From Daucus carota subsp. sativus (taxonomy: Eukaryota; Streptophyta; Magnoliopsida; Apiales; Apiaceae): 64,000 nucleotides of DNA. The notes under the pieces are model-generated. The model was not told the origin of the DNA and made no database searches. It saw only the letters and a list, made by a program, of their open reading frames with translations. The translations under genes were made by a program, and so were the position numbers. The stretch is taken from NCBI RefSeq assembly GCF_001625215.2, contig NC_030381.2:37446689-37510688 (forward strand). The letters are read 5' to 3'. Below, one piece after another: positions 1 to 12,800 of the stretch. Position 1 is the first letter of the stretch; every line of letters starts with the position of its first letter.

Positions 1-481
1 ACGTATTTGAGTGTTTGTGAGCGATTGATTAATTACGAGACATATCATGTTTTTTTTTTTGACTAGAAAAACACGAGACATATCATGTTTGATTATATTA
101 TTTCAACAACAAAAAAGTTTGCTAACAATTCAATCAGATGAGTGGAATATAAAATAATTAAGAAATATCACTGAAAACGGGGATACTACGTAAATGTTCT
201 TTGAATATGACTGAAATAGTATAAATTTTTTGTTAATATACATGCAATTAAACCTATCTAGAAAAAAATACAGGTTAAATGATATATATAACTTAATATT
301 GACAGTGAGATTAGACTTGTATGGACGGTCCAAATCTTGGGATTCAGTATTTCTAAATTTTGTAGACTCCGCAAAACTTAATTTTGACGAATCATTACTT
401 AGAAATGTACAATCCATCAACTTAAAATAATTGACAAATAAAATTATGAAAAAATATAATATTTTATTAGAAAAATAATAC

Positions 482-724
482 GCCCTCCGTCCCCTTCAAT
501 TATTTACATTGAGGGACGGGGGCTCGACACGCATTCTACTACTCTCATAAAATATAGTTTGATAAATTATTTCGAATTTTTTTTCATCAGAATAATAATT
601 TACTATCTAAACTTTTACACAAAAAAGAAAAATTACAAAAAAAATTATGAAATTATGTTTTATATGCGTCTTAAAATGTATGTCAAACAATGTCAAAAAA
701 ACATAATGAAATAAGAAACAGAGT
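482..724. mobile_element. Decayed Stowaway-like MITE
   Basis: The left end reads CCCTCCGTCCCC and is followed by the 'GACACGCATTCTA...ATAAAATATAGTTT' style interior seen in the intact Stowaway copies of this window (for example 12241-12475). The right end is degraded (AGAAACAGAGTA). The ends are approximate. The flanks 1-481 and 725-1294 are AT-rich and hold no gene I can see. A TATATAAAAA stretch at 1024-1033 could be a core promoter for the tryptophan synthase gene, but its distance from the start codon (about 260 bp) leaves this open. Confidence 0.45.
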
Positions 725-1294
725 AAATATAATATGAGTCCGGTCTCAAACTCTTTTCTAATATGATTTAGAGTCTTCTAATTGAATATTTTGAATATCT
801 CCTTTTTGGAAATCTCCCGGAGCCAAGTCCTTAATCACTTGGACTATCTTAATAACAAAAAGAGAATATACTAAATTTTTTATTGTGTACATAGGGAATT
901 TTTACTTTTCATGATATTTTACAATTTATAAATTTTTCACAATAATTGTTTATGTGGGATCATCTCCCTTGAGTACCACTATAGCAAAAAAGAAAATCAA
1001 TTTTTGAATCATTAGTGTTTCAATATATAAAAAAGTTAATTGAATACCATAATCTTATATGCTTTTATGAAAATGTTATCGAATTTTAACGTTTTCAATA
1101 ATACTGGATTTATAAGTTACAAACTATTATCTCCAAAAATCTTTATAATCCGAATCAAATTTACCGAATTAACCGTTATAAACTCCAACAGCTCAGCCTC
1201 CAGGCTCCAGGATTATAAGTTCAATTCTCACAGTTGAATTCCAAGTGAATTGAAAGAGACAAGAGTTGGTAAAAGACCAAAACAGAGGGATAAA

Positions 1295-4200
1295 ATGGCC
1301 TTTGCTCTGAAAGCAAATACAAGTCCATTTCTCAGCCTAAACCACAATCAATCCAATTTGTTTCGTCACAATCAATCCAGCTTGTTTTGCCCCAATTATA
1401 CTTACAACCATTCTCATTCTGTTGTATCTATCATCTCCAAATCTTACAAGCCTCCCATGGCCGCTCTTAGCACTTCAGTCGGAAGCAGCACTGTTGGACT
1501 CTCCGAAACTTTCGCCAGATTAAAGCAACAAGGAAAAGTAAGCGTATAATTACGTTTATGTTTGTGTATTGATTATTCGTGTTTTAGATAATTTAATTGT
1601 TTAGGGTTTTGTTATGCCTAATTTTATAGTCAGCTCTTGTTTAGTCCAATATAAGTCCACTGTTCGGCCGCCTTGTTTGTATGTTTTTCTGATTGCATTT
1701 TATCTAAAATGTCGAAAAGCCTCGGAAAACAGCTTAATGAAGAAATTCATCCCCAAGAGGGGTATATGGGAAATTATTAGGATGGATGTAGGTCTTCTGC
1801 AGAGTCATGATTGTAGTGAAGAGATGGCTCTAATCTTTTCTCTCTTTGTTTTTCGTTTTCGTTTTAATTTTTTTTGTTTATGGTGGAAAATGCTTTAGAC
1901 TGTTTATAAAGGAATTTCTAATGATATGTTGTATAATTACATAATGTTGTGTTTGGTTGGGGTGAATGATTCCGGAAAGAATGGAATGAAAAATGAACTA
2001 TATTATGAGAAATTGTTAACAAATTTCATTCCTTCTCCCATTTCATTCCTTACATTATATGCTAGAGATCATACCTTCAATTTGAGATGGAATGCTCCAT
2101 TCTCTCCTACCCTCAATTTCTTCTCAAATCTCATCATAGCAATTTTGCACTCACTTAAATTTATTTCAAAACTTCCCTCCTATCTCTATTAGTTCCAAGT
2201 AATTTTACTCATTCCATTCCATTCTCCCCAACCAAACACAACATAAGTGTCTATCAAAGGAATTTCTAATGATATGTTGTATAATTACATAAGTGTCTTT
2301 CAAAGGAATTTCTAATGATATGTTTCTTTTTGTAATGGTCTTGGAAAAAAATAGTAAAGAAACGGGAATATGCAAGGCTGTTATACAGTAACAGACCAAC
2401 AGACTGTAGTTATTAGACTTAGCATCACTTACACTATGTTGAATTACAATATACATCCTTTTGAGGTAGATAAATGAAGACTGTAACTTGAGCTCAGAAA
2501 GCAGTACTAGAGACCCTGCACTCTGCAGATTGATTTCAGTTTTTTTTACTAAAATCTGCATAACCCTCAATATGGTTTTGCACTCGGACTTTAGAAACTG
2601 TATACTTGATTTTGGGATTGGACAACGAAGGGAATATATTTCCCAGTTTGGTAGACTGTTTAGCGTGTCGAGTTTATTTTGTTGCGGAATGTTTTATCTA
2701 AATTTATGTTTCGTCAAGCTGTTATCTTATAACTTGGTTAAGACAATTTGCTGTCAAGTGTTGATCTGATGTGTATATCTCTGATGCAAAGGTAGCACTA
2801 ATCCCATTCATCACTGCTGGCGATCCAGACCTAGCAACCACAGCAGAGGTACTTAAGGTGTTGGATTCCTGTGGGTGTGACATTATAGAATTGGGTGTGC
2901 CCTATTCTGACCCGTTGGCAGATGGTCCAGTTATCCAGGTTTGTAAATATAATTCATAATGCTTCATATCTACACTGTCTCAAATATCTTTACCCGACAC
3001 TTTAATGTTTTTTTTGTTCTTAGGCGGCTGCCACACGGTCACTTGCAAAAGGTACCAACTTTGATGCAATCATCTCAATGTTGAGAGAGGTAGGGACACT
3101 GCTTATATTCCTTTTCATACTTTTGTTTTCCCCATAACCTTCATATTCCTGTAGACCTGTTTAACATTATACAATATAGATGATGATGTTGTGTTTGTAA
3201 GTCAAGCAGTCAAAAAGGATATATTGGTTAAACAATCAACACAATATTGGCAATCCGTATATTTTTTTAATGCATCCAATAAAATCCTCTTTTTTTTTGT
3301 AATTATCAATGATGGAATGTAACATTATATTGATTAAGTATATCAACAGGTAGTGCCTCAACTATCTTGTCCAATCGCACTATTTACATATTATAACCCT
3401 ATACTGAAACGGGGTGTTGAGAAGTTCATGACTACTGTGAAAGATGCCGGAGTACATGGTAATAAATTCATATTCCCTGCTCCTTTTCTTGATTTTGCAA
3501 CTTTAGTGGGCTTGTATGTTTTTTGAAAGACAAACTATGCTGGGGTGAGGTGAGGTGGGTCAACTTTGCAAAGAAAAGGTTCTTTACTTGGTGTTTTGGA
3601 TCATAACCTTCATGTTTATAAAAAATATGAAGGCAATGTCTAATAATTGTCTAGGTACCCAGGTTTTGTTAAAATATGACTTACCTTCTCTTTTTTAATA
3701 TAATGAAACATTGTTTCCAGGGCTTGTGGTTCCAGATGTCCCACTGGAAGAAACTGAGATCTTGAGATCTGAAGCTCTGAAACATCATATTGAATTGGTA
3801 GGTTTCTAGCCCTAAAGTTTATCTGGATGATGTGTTGCTGTGTAAAGAGAGTATTTTCAATTAGTTAAAGTTGTTTTAATAATTGTTAGTGTGTCCCGCA
3901 TCTTCTAGCAATTTAGTTTCAGGAGAATCAACTTTCATCTTAGGTGGTATTGTATGTTGTTCTACTTACGTGCTCTGGCACTGTGTCTTAAGTACACATA
4001 TGATGATATTTATCCACCTATAATAGAGGATTGGATACTTCCTTTAACCATTACTAATCTATATAGTGTTTTATTCTAAATTAACACAGTACAATTTTAC
4101 GTTAATGAGACATCTACATGTGAAAACTGGTAAAACACTCACTAGCACTACTGCACTCGTAGAATTTTATTTTTTATTTATTTGCATTTCATGCTTTTGT

Positions 4201-6311
4201 TTACTTTTATACTCATTAGCTCTGGCACCCATTTTAATCCAAATATTGTTAATGCACAACGTAAAAAGGAAAATTGGTTTCTTCTTTTAGGTGTTTTAGA
4301 TGTTGGCTTCTATTCTTTGTCATGCTTGATTGTAAGCATAGTTTAACCATATTAATGTTTACGACTGGTCACTCACTAGCATCATCTACTTGTTGAGCTG
4401 TCTCTCCTGAATCAACTTAACTACACGGTGGCTGCAGTCTGCCTAAGTTTGTAGGTTACACAGCTTGATCTTTAAATATTTCAATTTATTTAAGAAAATA
4501 AAAAAAAAAAAAGATTTGTAATGCCATTATCGAGTCTCCGCGTCTCCGTAGACAAGATCCAATTTACATGAACTCCTAGGTACTATGATATGAGACCTCT
4601 ACAGTCTATATAATATGCAGATTTGTAGATTTGTTGATATACTGCCCTCTCTCATGTATTGTCTTTTCTTGTTATAAAGGTACTCCTCACAACACCAACA
4701 ACCCCTAAAGATAGAATGGAAAAGATTGTGGAAGTTTCAGAAGGATTTGTATATCTGGTAAGTTTACATTCAGTATAGATGTGCCATATGAGACCTTTCC
4801 GGGGGGGTTTTAGTGTTCTTAATTGTAAGTTTTTTGTTTTTTTTAATAATTATGTTTTACTTCTCACAGATTCGTTTTCTAAAGTAACATTATCACTAAG
4901 TAATGCCGATGAATCATCTGAAGCCAAAATCACCAAAAGACTTTAGGTCCCCTTATTGTATACAAGTATTTAAAGGTTTTTGGAGAATACCAGAAAGCTT
5001 CCTAAATCAAATAGGATTCTAGAAAGAATTCAAGCTAGCTGTTACTCCTCTGTATCTGGACATATAATTCCTATTATGTTGAGCCCATTCTTGGTTAAAA
5101 GCTAATTTCTTAAGTTTTCCTAGACTATTGAATGGCCTAAATTGGACTTCTAGAACTCGAGTTATGGCCCAATGTAGCTTGCAGGTGCAGCCCGAAAAAC
5201 CCATTTTATAATGCAAAACCAACTTTGAATGACATTTTGAAGCTATAATCCTTCCAATTAATTACTTTTTTCCTGCAAACAAATATTAACATCATTGTAA
5301 AAAAAAAAAAATGATCTATGCAAAAGACTTAGAATAAAAGGATAAACTCAATAACAAATATCTGTAGAAAAATCTTGTATCACTCAAACTATATCATGCT
5401 ACTGAGCTCACTAATCCCTACTTATGTGCCATGAAATATATTCATTCCATCTTTGTTGCTTACGGTCACTTCGTCAAAGTTATACCAATGAGAATACTTT
5501 TGAAAAAAAGGTATTGAAGGAAGTAATTAGCCTATTAATTCCGGAAGCAGAAGGCCAGGCAATAGAGTAATAAACATCATTTTTTTCCAAAATAATGAAA
5601 AACCTACGTTTTAAACTTGCCACTCTGAAAAGTCTTTTGTTTCTGTTTTCTATTTTGGTGGTTGCTGATTGTAGTTATTAATGTAATTTTGTATCATAGG
5701 TGAGCTCAATTGGAGTCACTGGTGCTCGGGGATCTGTAAGTGCAAAGGTTCAGAGTCTGCTACAGGAAATTAAAGAGGTTTGTCTTTCAAAGTGATGCTT
5801 TGATGAGATCCATCCATTTTTATAACAAAAATCTTTTTTCAGAATTATAAAAAATGTTTGATATGCCTACTTAATTAACAGTTGGTTCATTTGTTGTTCA
5901 AGTTTCCTTCAGCATCAAGATATGAACAATGTGATATAGCCATTATCCTAAATTTTGAAGTCACTTGATTAAGCGAGATAAACTGCTATATATTAGTGAC
6001 ATGATTGAGATACCATATTATCCTTTGACAGGCAACAAATAAGCCGGTGGCAGTTGGTTTTGGCATATCAAAACCAGAGCATGTGAAGCAGGTTGGTCTC
6101 CAGTTCTGTATAACAAGGCTCTTGAAATTGCCAAAATTCAGAGATAATTTTTAATTCTTTATAAATAAATTGTATGCAGGTAGCAGGGTGGGGAGCGGAT
6201 GGTGTTATTGTTGGCAGCGCAATAGTAAAATTGCTGGCGGAGGCAGAACCTTCTGAAGTACTAAAAGAGTTGGAAGTCTTTACCAAGTCCCTGAAATCTG
6301 CATTGATTTGA
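1295..6311 (+). CDS. TSA1: Tryptophan synthase alpha chain, chloroplastic (9 exons, 329 aa)
   Basis: Exons read as 1295-1537, 2792-2938, 3024-3089, 3350-3458, 3721-3797, 4680-4757, 5700-5777, 6032-6091 and 6180-6311. All have GT/AG borders and the phases close to 330 codons including TGA. The enzyme cleaves indole-3-glycerol phosphate to indole and glyceraldehyde-3-phosphate in the plastid stroma and passes indole to the beta subunit. Residues 1 to about 65 are Ser/Asn-rich with few acidic residues, as in a transit peptide. The TIM-barrel begins near residue 70 ([19 protein letters not shown]). The catalytic pair equivalent to E. coli TrpA Glu49/Asp60 is Glu114 and Asp125 in [19 protein letters not shown]. 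The phosphate-binding [10 protein letters not shown] and the following [11 protein letters not shown] segment are intact. The start is the first ATG that gives a transit peptide; an upstream in-frame extension to 1250 lacks an ATG. The gene is convergent with the GTPase gene, whose coding sequence ends 521 bp away. Paralogues such as indole-glycerol-phosphate lyases (BX1/IGL) are similar, so a free-indole role cannot be excluded by sequence alone. Confidence 0.95.
1908..2322. repeat. 46-bp tandem repeat, split by a MITE
   Basis: Units beginning AAAGGAATTTCTAATGATAT occur at 1908, 2256 and 2302. The last two are 46 bp apart. The first unit is separated from the others only by the 299-bp MITE, so the MITE inserted into a pre-existing array in intron 1 of TSA. 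Confidence 0.75.
1945..2243. mobile_element. PIF/Harbinger (Tourist-like) MITE in intron 1 of TSA
   Basis: It has terminal inverted repeats TGTTGTGTTTGGTTGGGG / CCCCAACCAAACACAACA and a TAA duplication at 1942-1944 and 2244-2246. The length is 299 bp with no coding capacity. It lies inside a short tandem repeat (see 1908-2322). Confidence 0.85.
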
Positions 6312-6832
6312 TAAGCTGTAGAATCTGGATGAACTCTCATAAAATTTGTAAAACTATTTTACATCTGAAATCCGATCAAATAAAGATTGCAAGCTGAAAT
6401 TTTGGATGTTGATTAATTATGTGGGTTGACTCTGAAATGTTTTTGACAACATTCATCATCAGTCCATGAGAAGGGCAGTGTTTTCTCTAGGTTGTTTGGA
6501 ATCCGAATATATTTCTCGATGCGGATAATCCAGACCTCTTAAGCTTGGTCTTTCATTTCAGACCCCATTAGGAAGTATATTACATTATTACCGAATATAT
6601 GGTGGATTTTGAACACACTGATACATATCCCTAAATCTTCTACTTGAATTGCAGGAATTTGATAGAATTGTGTATCACCAGTTCTTTGCTGATCTGAACC
6701 TGGGTATTATACTCAACTTCTTGCTAAGCCAGCATGGCGGGTTGGCAGCATGTTATGCGTGCAAGAGAAATGCTCAATTTAGATGCTAGATGTTACAGCT
6801 TAGTGCTCATCAGAGTTCATAAGACGATCCAT

Positions 6833-9800
6833 CTATTCTGATCTCCGTAGAGCTTTAAGATTGGTATACATAGGTAGCGACCAGTGTGAACTGTGTTTCC
6901 ACCTTCCATAACATCTCCAGTAAAGCACCAGTAGCAATACTATGATGCAGACATGCATAGCCCATCTGTTTGAACAAAAAATAACACAGTAAAACACTCA
7001 ACCAACATTCCCAGTCTAGGTTACATTGCAAGTACTCTAATAGGAATACACAAGTCCAAAATCTCATGTAAGACGTATGATAAGAGAAAATGTCCCATGT
7101 GTCACGATTTCCACAAGTAATGTCCATATCATTTATTAACACCGGGTAATCCAGTGTTTTGATTTTTGGTAGAAAAAGCTAGATCGTATTGTGTTTAGGC
7201 TTAAAAATCACCCCAAAACATAACACGGATCGACTTTTTAGGAGTAAAACAATACATGAAATAGTGTTTAGGGTCTTAAAACGTGAGATCGTGTAGTGTT
7301 AAGAAAGGAAAGAGGATATGACAAAAAAAAAAAGAAAAGGAAAGAGGATAAACACCGCACAATCTAGTAGTATTTTGGATTGCAAAGGGATATATCATAG
7401 ACATCTTCTTCAACAATTGTATTTGGGACCTTTTTTTTTGAAATTTGTGATAGTGAGGACCAACACCTAATATCCGGATACTCTTCTTTCTGCTAATTAA
7501 CCACTACATATGATGTGCAAAATTAACTCATACAGTCCTATATGATTAACGGGCAATACAGATGGTAATAAAATTCATACAGAAAGCTTTCCCTAGTTTT
7601 TGCTAAGCTGCGAATATTTTTATTAAAAAAAAATATAGAACCACACGTATGAACACCAAGTAAGGCTATCGATTTGCTTCGACTAATGATATAAGAATGC
7701 AGGAAAACAATGAAATTAGTACCTGTCCAAATCAAGGATAGGACCATAAACAATGGTCTCCCAAGTCGCCACAACAAATTGCCAAACCGGGTTGTAGTAA
7801 AGGGACTCTGCCGACCAAAACATCCTGGTGTAGGTCTCTAAGAAGATAAAGAGTATCCATGCTCCAATCTCAACCAAAACAAACTTTATGATAAACCGCC
7901 CCACCACAACCATGACAAGAGAGAAGGCCACCAGCCAGTTAAAGAGACGGTGATTATATTCTTTGATAAATAGAGACTTTGATTTTCCCATCATCTACAG
8001 AAATGTGTGAATGCACAAACAAAATAAGTATGTAGACCTTGGATCACACACACGGATTATATTGACAGACGAATAAAATGGATGAAAATAGGTCAGTATA
8101 CAACCTTTATCATCCGTTTTTCATAGATTGTTTTAGATGGACCAACACATTCCTTTTCAAAACTCTGGTTGCATTGGTGGAACCCTGCATTGAACTTTGC
8201 CATTGACGGAAGTCTGAGGACTTGAAGTTTGTCCATATATTCCTCACATCTGATGTATAGTCCCTCACACAATTTCGAAGATTTGTATTCATTTGCCAAG
8301 ATGAAATTCCTATGCACCTGCATAGAGATATTTATAAGCAACAATGGTTTCATTACTGTAACTAGGTTTAGGCAGCGAATACCTTATCAATTTCGTAGTG
8401 AAGTTTTTCAATTGATTTATTAGCATGACGACGACCAAAATGTTGCTCCTCAAAAGCCTTTATTGCTACTTCTCTTAAACCTTCATGAGCTATGTCAAAA
8501 GCTTCCTCAGAGAGAGGTAAAATTATTTTAACCATCCCATTGTTGTACAATTTCAGGCTTCGCTCCAGGATGTCCTTGTTAAAAACCTCTACTAGAGAAC
8601 CAGCTGAAGGGATCTCTCCTTCATTTAAAGCTTCAAGAATCTAGAAAATATCTTTAACAATCAAGTAAAAATGTACAGCACAAAATATTTAAACTGAAAG
8701 TAATAATGATAATTTGAAAGGATAGTAGGGAACAAAATCTTCTATTAGTATCTCTGGTACTTCCCATGATCATATAATATATCCCTAACAAATACTAATC
8801 ATCTACTATCTCAAATTTCTGTCAAAAAAAAATAAAAAAATCTACTATCTCAAATAACTGCAGAAAATAGTGTATTTATAGCCTCATATCAACTAACTTG
8901 AATTATAAGTACAAAAATCAAAGCATGAGATGCACCAGTAAACCAACAACTTTTAGCCCATAAAAAATAAAATAACCAACATTAAACAAATTTGTTCAGT
9001 AATTAGCAATCTGATAATCTCATTGCCCTGGTATATTCACAGACATACACTATCACCATCAAGAATTATCTGGCTGCAAATATAGAAACCCAAGTTATCT
9101 GGTCTCCTGCTCAAGTCACCACCAGTAAGTTTAATTCCATCACAAAACTAACAAAGTTAAAATACTCTGTACTACATTAAGAGGCTGTATCATTATAAAT
9201 ATTGTTAATGGCCAGATGAAAAAAACATCAAACAATCCACCTGTTCCAGGAAAAGGACAAAGTCCTTTCCGTTTAAAGGTTTGGCCTGCACAATCTTTGG
9301 ACGTATAATAGATGCAACAAGTTCCTTCAATTGTTCTCGCTTCATAATATAATCTGGGTCAAGCTCATGATCATTCATCTCACATAATTTTGTTCGCTGG
9401 AGGTGAGGCTGGCAGAAGTTTAGATTAATGCTATTAGATCAATAACGAGTAACTAGAAACTGAAGTAATGCATTTATGAAAATCAACATAACTTTGCCAC
9501 TGCATACTGCAAGATTACATTTAAGAAAATTTAGTCTCGTCATTGCATGTATTATTAGACTATTAGTCTATCAAATGTAAGTGAAGCTCACAATTTTTTT
9601 TAACTGAAATGATTTAGAAAGTTTTCATCAGAAAACTTGGTACTGCAAAAATCGCTTCCATATAACATATTCCATTAAGTTAATTAAGATTGATTAAAGC
9701 ATGGTTTTAGGAATAAAACAATTTCTGATGATGGAACTATTAGATATTCCGTTCATGGTAAAACAATATAAGAGCTCTTAGTACTATATATTCACATAGT

Positions 9801-12800
9801 ATTTGTTTGTGTGATAAAAGGAAGATGCTTTAACCCTTCTCCATTTATTTTTATTATTAAGAAAAAATGTTACAGTAACACGGCAAGACAGATCTCGATT
9901 CCAAAGCATACATCTGGAATATAAGGGAATTATGTTCAGTACATATCATAGCAGTTAGCACCAAATAAATCTCTCTCCATAGAATGTTGAAACATTATTA
10001 TACTCAGCCCTGATAGTACGATACCTCAGTACACAATAAAAAGAAAAAGAATAACATAGGAAGAAGGCAAACCCAAACCTGAGGTAAGCTGAACGCTGTA
10101 CTGTTGCCCCCCATGATAGCTAAAGAATCACGGATTTGGTTAACCTAATGCCAAAATAAGTGGTTTATCAGGAAATATCATGATATTTTACGTTTCCAGA
10201 GAGAATTATACCTTATCAATATTTTTATCACCTGCAGTAAAGACAAGCACCCATAAGCACAATTGTTGTTCTGTAATACTGATACTAGGCATACCTCACA
10301 CTAACATACAATAGGTGGGAAAAGCTAACCATCTGAATTAGGGACATGTTTAAGAGCTTCTTCTACCATTTCATTCACAGATTTTCCTTCTGTATAATGC
10401 CAGCAAATAGATCAAACTTCATATGTTGCAAAATTTGATCATGGGTGCACTAAAAAGTTGATGGAAGGTGCATTAAAAGGATGATATAACTTACAGACAG
10501 TACTGGAGGCACAAGCTGTAACATGTTGGTTCTCTTAAAATTTTAATCATAAAAAATAAATAGATGTAGACTATGGTCAGATTAACAAAGGACTGACATT
10601 TTAAAAATGACAAGTCACAAGTAAAATATTAATATGCAAAATTTTGCTCAGAAATTAATGCATAATATTGTTGGGCTCAAACAGTGAAGTATCTTTGTTT
10701 TATAATGTTTGTTTATATTTTTCACTACACGATATTGGAACGAGGTTGACAGCGCTACAGCAACCGCTCTTTGACAAACAATTTTTACAACAAATAATTC
10801 AGGGTCCCCTTGGATCCTGACAAGAACCAAGAATCACAAAATCAACAACCCTAAAACCTGGATGCTACTGTGAATGCTTACTGGTAACAATTTTATGCAA
10901 TTACTTTAATCTTACGTAGAAAGTCGCGTTGTATAAGCCACAGGAGGTTAGCTGGTTCAAAGGCAATATCTTGCCCCTGCGAGAAATATAATCCAACAAA
11001 TCTCATGAAACAGGATAATATATCTCTATTTGGTGAAAACTGATAGAATGAATCGGGAATTACCTTTACTCTGCTTGTCACAATCATATATATGCAAAAA
11101 CATTAAACAAGTCATTGTCAGGCAAAAAGAACATGGGTCTGTAAACGAAATATATAACTACAATGCATATATGAGCAAAAACGAGTTTGTTATGCAAGAC
11201 CTTCCATAGAACTCTTCGGCAAGCTCTACCGCAAATGACAACCGAGATATATCTGCTTCACGAATCTAAAGAATTAACAAAGAAACAAGTGAATATCTTT
11301 GAAATGTTTCCAAGTGCAATAATGCGTAAGGTGATCAGCATTCTAGAACAGCTACAGGTAAGAACACCTGTGCTTCATTGGGCATCCCTCAACTACCACC
11401 TACTCTAGGATATGTGTATTTGTGGGATAATGCATCGCTTGCTAATGAGCTCCATAGGATTTTTTGTCATTAAAAATTTCATCATCGGGTATTTGAGATA
11501 ATAAAGAAGGGATTTGTTCCTTTCTTATTCCAATTAAATGAAGAGGTGACATGTTCAATGTTGAAATCACTTGAAGAGACTGCCATCTTAAGCTAAGGTA
11601 CAAAAAAGGAAGTTAAATTGTTTATATACATTCTGTCCAGTTGCCTTGGTTGTTAACAACATTACAACACACTTTGACTCATTCATTATTCTTCAGCACA
11701 AAAAATATTGGTAAAAATTTTCTGTTAGGTACTTCAATTTTAAGCTCGACTGTTCTTTCCTATCCCTTCAACACCTTTTCCAAAGACATCTCGTGACAGA
11801 CTTAATATGTGTAGGCATATCCAGGGACGGAACCAGAAAAAATTTCCGGGGGGGCGAAATTTTACTAAAAAAATTTTAAGGACAAAATATTACAAAATTA
11901 TGAGTTTTGGGGGGGCTAAATACCACAAATTATGAATTTGAATCATATAAATTGATTATATATAAGGGCTTGGGGAAGGTTTTGGGGGGGCCAAGGCCAC
12001 CCCATACCCCCCCTTCCCTCCGTCTCTGGGCATATCTGAACATGATAGTTATCGTATGCTGTTACTTGTTATTAGTGTAGTCTTAACGCTAAAAATTGTC
12101 ATCTGAAACATACTAGTTAGTAGTTAGTGTCTTTAAAAATCTATGCCACCTGCATGATTATGGATCTCGACTTTTTTAATTTCCACCATTAATATCGAAT
12201 CACATGAGCAATATCACCACTTAGTTTCCGTAGAATAATACTCCCTCCGTCCCACCGGGTTGTTAACGTTCACTGTTTGCACGCATTTTGAGGCTCTTAT
12301 AAAGTATAGTTCTATAATGTTTTTTTAATTTATTTTTTTTCTGAATAAAAGTTTAAACATCAAACTTTTATTCAGAATTTTTTTTATAAAAAAAAACCTC
12401 ATGCAACTATATTTTATAGAGGTCTTAAAAAGCGTGCCAAAAAGTGATGTTAACAATCCAACGGGACGGAGGGAGTATATCCCAGGTTGTCCAGAAAATA
12501 ATCTTATTTTATAACCCTTCATAACCCAGCCGATTATTTGTAGTGTAAAATTAGTAGAGGGGTTATAGGGAGTTGGATGGAAGTATGTAATGGGAAGAGT
12601 AACAAACCATCTCGGGCAGATTATAGACAAGCACAGAACTCAGAACTGTTGACAGAGCAAATATCCTGCAATGCCAAACCAAAAGAAAGTAAGACCCAAC
12701 ATTAAATCCCTTTAAAAGGCACATCAAGGACTACTTTGTCACTTGAAGATCACCTGTCGTCATATACATTAGATTTCCCAATACTCTCAAAACCTTCCGT

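Noticed and set aside
6068..6340. Minus-strand ORF of 90 codons at the end of TSA
   Set aside because: Shadow of TSA exons 8 and 9 on the opposite strand.
10500..10530. Possible GBP exon reading LVPPVLS near an acceptor-like TTACAG
   Set aside because: It breaks the phase between the exons 10976-10916 and 10389-10330, which join directly in frame as DFLQGKSVNEM.
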